From positions 1-5,475 of the forward strand of contig JAISDR010000175.1 in NCBI GenBank assembly GCA_031264645.1: DNA of 5,475 bases, given 5' to 3'. Below are positions 1-5,228 of this stretch, in pieces. Source of the DNA: Prevotellaceae bacterium. GTDB taxonomy: Bacteria > Bacteroidota > Bacteroidia > Bacteroidales > UBA932. The notes below the pieces were generated by a model. That model had not been told where the DNA came from. It saw only the letters and a program-made list of their open reading frames with translations, and did no database searches. Positions within the stretch are counted from its first letter, which is position 1; each line of letters starts with the position of its first letter. The position numbers and the translations under genes were made by a program.

Positions 1-107
1 AAGCTTGGAAAAGATTCTTATTGAAAAGCAAAATGTTAAATTATACTTACGATTAAACAATTATGCTTCGTGCGGGAGGGTTTTGTGAATTGCTTCACTG
101 TTGCACT

Positions 108-136
108 TGAACTCCGTAAGGAGTTAAATATTTGAA
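108..136 (+). repeat. REP-like palindrome (hairpin with GTAA loop)
   Basis: AACTCC (110-115) pairs perfectly with GGAGTT (120-125) around a four-base GTAA loop, a GNRA-type tetraloop, and is followed by TTAAATATTTGAAT-like sequence. From memory, short palindromes of the form CTCCGTA(A)GGAG followed by TTAAATATTTG are scattered between genes in many Bacteroidota genomes, like REP elements. The hairpin is seen directly; membership in a dispersed repeat family is recollection plus inference, since only one copy lies in this window. There is no T-run directly after the stem, so it is not a good terminator. Confidence 0.4.
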
Positions 137-175
137 TGATTTTTATGATTAAGGGACGCATCTGTTATCGGTACC

Positions 176-213
176 TGTTTTCTCAGTACTTTCTGACTGG
201 GAAGATGTTTTTC
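176..213 (+). terminator. Putative Rho-independent terminator
   Basis: Bases 178-187 pair with 196-205 over ten positions, including two G-U pairs, around an eight-base loop. Two further G-U pairs could extend the stem to 176/207. Five T residues follow directly at 208-212. Stem plus T-run on the plus strand fits an intrinsic terminator for a transcript coming from the left, either an upstream gene or a small RNA. Only three G-C pairs are present, so strength is uncertain. Confidence 0.4.
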
Positions 214-303
214 AATGTCTTATTTGAAATATTAATTGTCTCAGCAGGCATTTTGAATCCTCCTTCGTCAAAAAAATCATTGAATAAGTTTGTTTTCTAC
301 GTG

Positions 304-329
304 TTGTTTTGATTTTTTGTGTAATTTTG
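304..329 (+). promoter_or_regulatory. Putative promoter of the ricT-gldH-acyltransferase-tilS cluster
   Basis: TAATTTTG at 322-329 fits the Bacteroidota -7 consensus TAnnTTTG. A TTG at 304-306 could act as the -33 element, but the 15-bp spacing is shorter than usual. The -7 box overlaps a perfect 10-bp palindrome, TTTTGCAAAA (325-334). Transcription would start roughly 40 bases before the ricT ATG. The placement and consensus match are seen; the function is inferred. Confidence 0.4.
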
Positions 330-375
330 CAAAAAAATTAGAATGACATTATGACATTCGCTCTATATATAAAAT

Positions 376-1731
376 ATGACAATAAATAAAGGAACACTAT
401 ATTGGTCTCGGGGCTGCGTTGCCGAGACAGGAAATGAAGGAGAAATAATCTCGTGCAAAGCAGTAAAGAACTGCCATAAGCTAACGGTTTACAACTGGTT
501 GCGAAACATTCCGGCGGACAGGGAGTATGATATTTTCGAAGTTCGATTTAAAAATACAAGGAAGGGATTTTACAGGAATGTCAATAATATTGACTTGAGA
601 GAAGGTGATATTGTGGCAGTTGAAGCGTCTCCGGGGCACGATATCGGAATTATATCGGCTTTGGGACCCGTTGCCGAAATCAAGTTCCTGAAATCGAATC
701 CCAATGTAAGAAATGCGAAATCGGCTGATATGAAAAAAATATACCGCATAGCCCGCGCCGTTGATATTGAGAAATGGCAGGAAGCTGTATCTCTGGAATA
801 TACAACGATGATCAAAGCCCGCCAGATAGCCTCTTCCCTGCAACTGAATATGAAAATCGGGGATGTGGATTTCCAGGGCGACAGGACAAAAGCGATATTT
901 TATTACATTGCCGATGAGCGCGTTGATTTCAGGGAATTGATTAAAGTCATGGCGGAGACATTTAAAATCAGGATTGAGATGCGACAGATAGGCGCGCGGC
1001 AGGAAGCAGGGCTGATCGGAGGTATCGGTCCATGTGGAAGGGAATTATGCTGCGCACAGTGGATGAGGAACTTTGTCTCGGTATCGACCAATTCGGTGCG
1101 TTATCAGGAAATATCCGTCAATCCCCTGAAACTTGCCGGACAGTGCAGCAAACTGAAATGCTGTTTAAACTACGAACTTGATACTTATCTTGATGCATGG
1201 GGCGCTTTTCCGAAAGTTCGACAGTTGGAAACAATAAACGGCACTGTTTATCTGCAAAAAACCGATGTACTGAAAGGAGTTATGTATTTTTCGGCTGCCG
1301 ACAGTCCCCTGATTTTTCCCATTCCCGTAGAAAAAGTCAAGGAAATGATTGACGGCAACAAAAAAGGCGAAAAATCCGAACTGTATATTGATACCAGCGG
1401 AATTGATTCGGAATTTAAAAGCGCTGTTGGGGAAGACAGTCTTACGCGTTTCGACAAGAATCGCAAAAAACGGAAAAAGAAAACTCGTACTCCAAATAAC
1501 AGCAAACCGCAAGGAACCGAAAATGCCGGCAAACCTTCGGAAAATCTGAACAGTAAACCGCAGGGAACCGTGAACAGCAATAAGCCACAGGGGAATAACA
1601 ATAAACCTCAAAATGGAAATAGCAATAAGCCGCAGGGTAATGGAAATAATGGCAGACCGCAGGGAAACAGTAACCGGAGCAGGCAAAGGAACAATAGAAA
1701 TCGAAGAAATGGCAATAAAAACCAGGCATAA
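376..1731 (+). CDS. ricT: RicT-type PSP1 domain protein (YaaT family) with repetitive C-terminal tail
   Basis: This is a 451-residue cytosolic protein of the PSP1/RicT (YaaT) family. Residues about 122-208 form the PSP1 C-terminal domain, with the family signature around VDFRELIKVMAE and an RIEMRQIGARQE segment. Six cysteines follow in the family pattern PCGRELCC (C220, C225, C226) and GQCSKLKCC (C257, C262, C263). In Bacillus subtilis the equivalent cysteines of RicT take part in binding [4Fe-4S] clusters in the RicA-RicF-RicT complex, which affects RNase Y-dependent mRNA processing. Further cysteines at 14, 27 and 33 lie in the N-terminal part. From about residue 361 the protein becomes a basic, disordered tail (RKKRKKK, then N/G-rich KPQG repeats, then an R/N-rich end), much longer than in the Bacillus protein. 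The ATG at 376 is preceded by A/T-rich sequence; an upstream in-frame ATG at 343 hits a stop after three codons. It is first in a tight gene cluster and overlaps gldH by 23 bp. Confidence 0.88.
   Translation: MTINKGTLYWSRGCVAETGNEGEIISCKAVKNCHKLTVYNWLRNIPADREYDIFEVRFKNTRKGFYRNVNNIDLREGDIVAVEASPGHDIGIISALGPVAEIKFLKSNPNVRNAKSADMKKIYRIARAVDIEKWQEAVSLEYTTMIKARQIASSLQLNMKIGDVDFQGDRTKAIFYYIADERVDFRELIKVMAETFKIRIEMRQIGARQEAGLIGGIGPCGRELCCAQWMRNFVSVSTNSVRYQEISVNPLKLAGQCSKLKCCLNYELDTYLDAWGAFPKVRQLETINGTVYLQKTDVLKGVMYFSAADSPLIFPIPVEKVKEMIDGNKKGEKSELYIDTSGIDSEFKSAVGEDSLTRFDKNRKKRKKKTRTPNNSKPQGTENAGKPSENLNSKPQGTVNSNKPQGNNNKPQNGNSNKPQGNGNNGRPQGNSNRSRQRNNRNRRNGNKNQA
1498..1665 (+). repeat. Degenerate KPQG-coding repeats in the ricT 3' end
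   Basis: Residues 375-430 of RicT contain KPQG or close variants at 377, 394, 403, 410 (KPQN), 418 and 427 (RPQG), separated by N/G/S-rich spacers at intervals of 7-9 residues after a first gap of 17. The DNA shows matching degenerate units of the type AGCAATAAGCCGCAGGG. The codons vary between units, so the repeats are not a fresh tandem duplication. The encoded stretch is predicted to be unstructured and positively charged, which would suit RNA or surface binding, but this is inference. Confidence 0.75.
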
Positions 1732-2209
1732 ATATTTTATCGCACTGTTCTCCACGATTCTGCTTTTATCTTCATGCTCAGACGAAAACAGAATATGGCA
1801 ACAGAACGTAATTATTGCAGACTGCCTCTGGAACAAGGATACCTCGCTGAAATTCAATATCCCCACAGAGGATACCGTTTCGTGGTATTCTTTGTCCATT
1901 GATTTGAGGAACAGAACGGACTACAGTTTCCAGAATCTGTATTTATTCCTGAATATCAAGGCTCCAAACGGAAACACTACTGCCGACACCCTTAACTTCG
2001 CGCTTGCATACGACGACGGAAGCTGGACAGGTTCGGGAGGACTGTTTTCGAAATACAGGGAAAACACATTTTTATATCGTAAATATATACGGTTTCCCGA
2101 AAAGGGAAATTACAGTATAAACATCAGACACGGAATGAGAAAGGACGATTTGGAAGGAATTTCTTCCGTAGGTCTGACTTTAAGTTATTCAGAAAAATTA
2201 AAACAATAA
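1709..2209 (+). CDS. gldH: GldH family lipoprotein
   Basis: This encodes a 166-residue protein with a lipoprotein signal peptide: basic start (KTRHK), hydrophobic core, then lipobox LSSC with the lipidated cysteine at residue 23. The residues after the cysteine are S-D-E, an acidic start that resembles lipoprotein surface-export signals described in Bacteroidota; export is only suggested. The mature part fits GldH in length and conserved features: an IDLRNRTDYSFQNLYLF segment, a DTLNFAL-type strand, the GSWTGSGG turn, and a GNYSINIRHGMR...LEGISSVG ending. GldH is needed for gliding in Flavobacterium johnsoniae; in non-gliding Bacteroidales its role is unclear. Longer versions from ATGs at 1613, 1640 or 1649 would place a charged 20-32-residue extension before the signal peptide, so the ATG at 1709 is chosen. 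It overlaps ricT by 23 bp, implying translational coupling. Confidence 0.85.
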   Translation: MAIKTRHKYFIALFSTILLLSSCSDENRIWQQNVIIADCLWNKDTSLKFNIPTEDTVSWYSLSIDLRNRTDYSFQNLYLFLNIKAPNGNTTADTLNFALAYDDGSWTGSGGLFSKYRENTFLYRKYIRFPEKGNYSINIRHGMRKDDLEGISSVGLTLSYSEKLKQ

Positions 2210-2221
2210 TATTTTTATGGT

Positions 2222-3169
2222 ATGAAACCTATAATTGCTCCGATAGACAGGAAAATAATTCAAAAGGAATTGACTATCAACAAATTTTTGAGATATACCA
2301 ATAATGGCGGTAACCTGTTGTATATTCTCAATCACGAAGATTCGCCAAACACCATGCTCGAAATCGGGCGCTTGCGCGAAATGGCATTCCGTGCGGCTGG
2401 CGGAGGAACGGGTGAAAGTGTTGATATCGACGAATTTGACGTATCGAAGGAAAACTGTTACTCGCAATTGATTGTCTGGAATCCCAAAGACCGTGAAATA
2501 CTTGGAGGATACCGGTATATAGCCTGCAACGACATCTCGGTGAAAAACCTTGCCACTTCGGAACTGTTTAATTTTTCCGACAAGTTTGTCAGGGAGTATC
2601 TTCCGAAAACCATAGAACTCGGACGCTCGTTTGTCCAGCCGAATTATCAGACGACAAAACTCCGAAGCAAAGGACTTTATGCACTGGATAACCTGTGGGA
2701 CGGCTTGGGCGCGCTTATTCTCCGGCATCCGGACATGAACTATTTTTTAGGAAAGGTTACGATGTACGGCACTTTCAACACCGAAGCCCGCGACATGCTG
2801 CTGTATTTCCTGCGCAAACACTTTATGGACGCGGAAAACCTGATCAGCCCGATAGAGCCGCTAAAGACAAATCCCGATCTGGAGAAACTGAATAAGCTGC
2901 TTGTCGGAGAGACATATAAGGATGACTACAGGATTTTGTTTAAGGAAATAAGGTCATTCGGCGAAAATATTCCTCCACTGATAAATTCGTACATGAACCT
3001 GTCGCCCTCGATGAAAGTTTTCGGGACAGCCATAAATCACGGTTTCGGAAATGTGGAGGAAACAGGTATTCTTATAAAAATAAGCGACATATATGCCGAA
3101 AAAATAGAACGGCATGTGGGTCCAATATCTAAAATGGTGAAAAGATTACGGAGTTTAAGACGAAAATAG
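2222..3169 (+). CDS. GNAT-fold N-acyltransferase, OlsB/GlsB-like
   Basis: This encodes a 315-residue soluble or membrane-associated acyltransferase of the group once labelled 'hemolysin', related to ornithine-lipid synthase OlsB and to Bacteroides GlsB. GlsB N-acylates glycine using acyl-ACP in the first step of glycine lipid synthesis. Visible hallmarks are GRLREMAFRAAGGGTG (residues 49-64), the DIDEFD segment (68-73), the acceptor-side strand ILGGYRYI (93-100), and the core motif IELGRSFV (131-138) of the OlsB-type GNAT fold. These are followed by KGLYALDNLWDGLGALI and the FLGKVTMYG segment. The C-terminus is strongly basic (KMVKRLRSLRRK), which could aid membrane contact. The ATG at 2222 lies 12 bp after gldH; an out-of-frame ATG at 2217 does not open this frame. 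No O-acyltransferase partner (GlsA-type) is next to it; tilS follows and overlaps its 3' end. The substrate amino acid is not decidable from sequence, so no symbol is given. Confidence 0.75.
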   Translation: MKPIIAPIDRKIIQKELTINKFLRYTNNGGNLLYILNHEDSPNTMLEIGRLREMAFRAAGGGTGESVDIDEFDVSKENCYSQLIVWNPKDREILGGYRYIACNDISVKNLATSELFNFSDKFVREYLPKTIELGRSFVQPNYQTTKLRSKGLYALDNLWDGLGALILRHPDMNYFLGKVTMYGTFNTEARDMLLYFLRKHFMDAENLISPIEPLKTNPDLEKLNKLLVGETYKDDYRILFKEIRSFGENIPPLINSYMNLSPSMKVFGTAINHGFGNVEETGILIKISDIYAEKIERHVGPISKMVKRLRSLRRK

Positions 3170-3189
3170 GAAATAAAAAACACCGACAG

Positions 3190-4518
3190 CTGCAGGCAGG
3201 CAGTTTTGAAGAAGTTATTCGCTCGCTTGAAGGCGATGGCGAGGGTGCTTATCTTTTGGCGGTCAGCGGCGGCATTGACTCGATGGTTATGGCGCATCTG
3301 TTTGTAAATTCGGCGTATAGATGTGCAATAGCTCACTGTAATTTCACTTTGCGGGGCGATGAATCCGATTCCGACGAGGATTTGGTCAAGCTTTTTGCCG
3401 AAAGTAACAATATCGCATTTTATTCTATTCGATTTGAGACCGACAAGTATGCTGCGGAAAATAAAATCTCTACGCAGCTTGCAGCAAGAGAATTGCGCTA
3501 TAAGTGGTTCGAAGAATTAAGGGAAAAACACGGATTCGCCAAAATCGCTGTCGCCCATAATTCCGACGACAATCTGGAAACGTTTTTCATAAATCTCTCA
3601 CGTGGAGCGGGTCTCAAGGGTCTGACAGGCATACCGGAAAATACGGATACCATAATAAGACCGCTTCTCGATTTTTCGAGGGGAGAGATTGAAGAATATG
3701 CGGTTAATAACAATATCCGCTTCAGGGAAGATTCTTCGAATTTATCCAATAAATACTTGAGAAACAAGCTACGGCATCTGGCTTTGCCCGTTCTGGACGA
3801 TATAAGTCCTTCGTTTCGGGAAAAAGCTTCCGAAAGTATTGACTACCTGAATAAAGCCAATAAATTTATTGAAATGGAAACGGAGATTTTCCTGAAACGC
3901 AAGAGTTTCACAAAAGGGAATGACATTTATATTCCGCTGTCCGAAATCCGGCAATTTCATTCCGGAGAAATCCGGCTGTTTTATATCCTGAAAACATTCG
4001 GCTTCCGTGGCGATACGATTGCAAATATTTGTGACTGTGCCGATAATGCCGCATGTGGAAAGCAGTTTTTCTCTTCTACCCACTGCCTTTTAATAGACAG
4101 GACGTATCTTATCATATCGCCTGCCTTCGAAATAATGTCTTCGTATATGCTTGATAAAGACAGCTGTATTCAAACCGACAGTTTCGAACTGCGCTGTGAA
4201 GTTGTCGAAAAAGATTCCGCTTTTCAATTGCTGCGAGACAGGAATGTCGGAGAGTTCGATCTCTCAAAATTGAATTTCCCGCTGAACTTGAGACCCTGCA
4301 AAGACGGAGACCGGTTTATTCCCTTAGGAATGAAAGGACAAAAGAAACTGAGCGATTTTTTTATCGACCTCAAACTGCCTGTGATTGAGAAAAAACGTCA
4401 ACTGGCGCTTGTTTCCGGCGAAGATATTATCTGGCTCGTCGGATTGCGCGCCGATGAACGTTTCAAGGTAAGAGAATCTACCAAACAAGTTTTACGAGTG
4501 GTTTATACTTTTCCTTAG
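3190..4518 (+). CDS. tilS: tRNA(Ile)-lysidine synthetase TilS
   Basis: TilS converts the wobble cytidine of tRNA-Ile(CAU) to lysidine using ATP and lysine, so that the tRNA reads AUA as isoleucine; it is normally essential. The ATP-binding motif SGGIDS lies at residues 26-31 (numbered from CTG 3190). It is followed by AHCNFTLRG, AHNSDDNLET (122-131), RGAGLKGLTGIP, IIRPLLDFSRGEI and SSNLSNKYLRNKLRH, all typical of the catalytic domain. The C-terminal TilS_C domain (about 361-442) has RPCKDGDRF, KKLSDFFIDLKLP and WLVGLRADERFKV. Length, 442 residues, is near that of E. coli TilS. The start is uncertain: there is no ATG or GTG in this frame after the stop at 3130-3132. A TTG at 3256 would begin inside the first strand and delete the usual N-terminal helix (FEEVIRSL), although GAGGG lies 11 bases upstream of it. 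CTG 3190 gives a normal N-terminus after an A-rich stretch; ATA 3166 and ATT 3145 are other options. Confidence 0.9.
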   Translation: MQAGSFEEVIRSLEGDGEGAYLLAVSGGIDSMVMAHLFVNSAYRCAIAHCNFTLRGDESDSDEDLVKLFAESNNIAFYSIRFETDKYAAENKISTQLAARELRYKWFEELREKHGFAKIAVAHNSDDNLETFFINLSRGAGLKGLTGIPENTDTIIRPLLDFSRGEIEEYAVNNNIRFREDSSNLSNKYLRNKLRHLALPVLDDISPSFREKASESIDYLNKANKFIEMETEIFLKRKSFTKGNDIYIPLSEIRQFHSGEIRLFYILKTFGFRGDTIANICDCADNAACGKQFFSSTHCLLIDRTYLIISPAFEIMSSYMLDKDSCIQTDSFELRCEVVEKDSAFQLLRDRNVGEFDLSKLNFPLNLRPCKDGDRFIPLGMKGQKKLSDFFIDLKLPVIEKKRQLALVSGEDIIWLVGLRADERFKVRESTKQVLRVVYTFP

Positions 4519-5069
4519 AAGAAATATATCGCCGATAAGGTAAACACATTGTTTTTGAGGTCTTTTATCTTGCTTAAATTCTGCAATCCCCAATTATAGC
4601 GTCCTTCTATCTGCAATTTCCATATTTCTACTCCTGCGCCCAAGCCGATTCCCCAGTCGAAACGTTTGATGTTTTCCTTTTTAAAAGTGTCAAATCCCTT
4701 TAAATTCACGGCATACCCGAAATAAGGACCTGCAAGTATCACAGGCTTTACAAAAGGTATTGGCAATGGCTGCCAGCGAATATTTATCGGAATATTAAAA
4801 TATCCTATCGAATTGTCATTCCCATTATTTGTATTGCCTTTTCCCTTATATACCGAATATAACAATTCAGGCTGAATACCTAATCCGAGTATCGGGATTT
4901 TAAACTGGGAAGCCAGACCCACTTGCCATGCCGCCCCATCTTTGTTTAAAGTTTGCTCTTCCGAGTTAAACTTGCTGAAGTTTACACCCGCTTTAACGCC
5001 AAAACGTAACTGCGCTTCCATGCTCCCAAAGAACATCACCGCCACTAAAACTAATAATATCTTTCTCAT
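4515..5069 (-). CDS. Outer-membrane beta-barrel protein (PorT/OMP_b-brl_2-like)
   Basis: This encodes a 184-residue secreted protein. The first 19 residues form a classic signal peptide (MRK, hydrophobic core, cleavage likely after A19 in MEAQ). The mature chain begins RFGVKAGVNFSKF, the typical first strand of the small porin-family barrels of Bacteroidota. It continues with alternating strands rich in aromatic and glycine residues: LGLGIQPELLYSVY, IGYFNIPINIRW, PVILAGPYFGYAV, FDWGIGLGAGVEI and LQIEGRYNWGL. The last residue is phenylalanine (IYFF end), as expected for BAM-assembled barrels. About eight strands fit the length. No substrate or specific role can be inferred. It is transcribed alone towards tilS; the two stop codons overlap by 4 bp with no terminator between them. 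A good TACCTTTG promoter box lies upstream. Confidence 0.8.
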   Translation of the reverse strand: MRKILLVLVAVMFFGSMEAQLRFGVKAGVNFSKFNSEEQTLNKDGAAWQVGLASQFKIPILGLGIQPELLYSVYKGKGNTNNGNDNSIGYFNIPINIRWQPLPIPFVKPVILAGPYFGYAVNLKGFDTFKKENIKRFDWGIGLGAGVEIWKLQIEGRYNWGLQNLSKIKDLKNNVFTLSAIYFF

Positions 5070-5099
5070 AATGCAATTTTTATATAATTAAAACTCCGG

Positions 5100-5128
5100 C
5101 AAAGGTAAAAGTATTTTTTTAATACAAA
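5100..5128 (-). promoter_or_regulatory. Putative promoter of the beta-barrel gene
   Basis: Read on the minus strand, TACCTTTG at 5107-5100 is a full match to the Bacteroidota -7 consensus TAnnTTTG, and TTTG at 5128-5125 can serve as the -33 element with a 17-bp spacer, at the short end of the accepted range. The predicted start of transcription would leave a short leader of about 25 bases before the start codon. This is the best-supported promoter in the window, though still a sequence match only. Confidence 0.5.
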
Positions 5129-5130
5129 TA

Positions 5131-5173
5131 AAAACTCATACAAGTTACTATAAATTTGGATATTGTGAGTTTT
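5131..5173. promoter_or_regulatory. Inverted repeat in the divergent control region, possible operator
   Basis: AAAACTCA (5131-5138) is the perfect inverse complement of TGAGTTTT (5166-5173). In an alternative alignment, ACAA (5140-5143) and TTGT (5163-5166) continue the pairing beyond a two-base bulge. The arms flank a TAAATTTG sequence (5151-5158) and sit between the two divergent promoters. This arrangement could be a dimeric regulator site; no regulator gene is present in the window. Confidence 0.3.
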
Positions 5174-5199
5174 AGTACAGACACTGATTAAAAAAGCCC

Positions 5200-5207
5200 T
5201 ATATTTG
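5200..5207 (+). promoter_or_regulatory. Putative -7 box for the FAH-family gene
   Basis: TATATTTG is a full match to TAnnTTTG and lies 21 bases before the ATG at 5229. No good TTTG or TTG -33 element is found at the usual distance; the closest is TTTTAG around 5170-5175. A second match, TAAATTTG at 5151-5158, lies further upstream and also lacks a -33 partner. The box position fits a short leader for the downstream gene. Confidence 0.45.
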
Positions 5208-5228
5208 CGGCGAAATTATAAGAAAGGA

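Larger units (their letters stand above)
1..375. other. Non-coding region upstream of ricT
   Basis: No convincing gene is visible here. A short open stretch from the left edge in frame 2 ends at a TGA at 86-88; it could be the last codons of an upstream gene, but it is too short and featureless to call. The segment is A/T-rich and contains several hairpins (85-98, 110-125, 178-205), an outer GTGC/GCAC pairing (70-73 with 103-106), a tandem 8-bp repeat at 343-358 and a promoter-like site just before ricT. The individual elements are listed separately. Confidence 0.6.

Noticed and set aside
1..6. HindIII site AAGCTT at the very first base as a sign of a cloning junction
   Set aside because: A six-base site at the edge can occur by chance and the adjoining sequence shows no vector-like features.
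1..88. Short open frame at the left edge (frame 2, ending at TGA 86-88) as the end of an upstream gene
   Set aside because: About 28 codons with no recognisable motif; it could be chance in A/T-rich sequence, so no partial gene was called.
1..375. tRNA, tmRNA or 6S RNA in the leading non-coding region
   Set aside because: No cloverleaf or CCA end is visible, and I could not match the hairpins to a known RNA family by eye.
1498..1665. Repeats in the ricT 3' end as a CRISPR-like array
   Set aside because: Units are degenerate, in frame, encode a KPQG pattern, and lack constant repeat and variable spacer structure.
1613..1708. Longer gldH protein starting at 1613
   Set aside because: It would put a charged segment before a clear lipoprotein signal peptide and overlap ricT by over 100 bp.
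1165..1899. 244-codon minus-strand open frame opposite ricT and gldH, and smaller ones opposite the ricT coding region
   Set aside because: They mirror strongly supported plus-strand genes; the translations are biased by the purine-rich ricT tail and show no domain or signal features.
2198..2728. 176-codon minus-strand open frame opposite the acyltransferase gene
   Set aside because: It is a shadow of a gene with clear GNAT/OlsB motifs; no independent support.
2695..2895. 66-codon plus-strand open frame inside the acyltransferase gene
   Set aside because: Alternate-frame shadow with low-information translation and no initiation signals.
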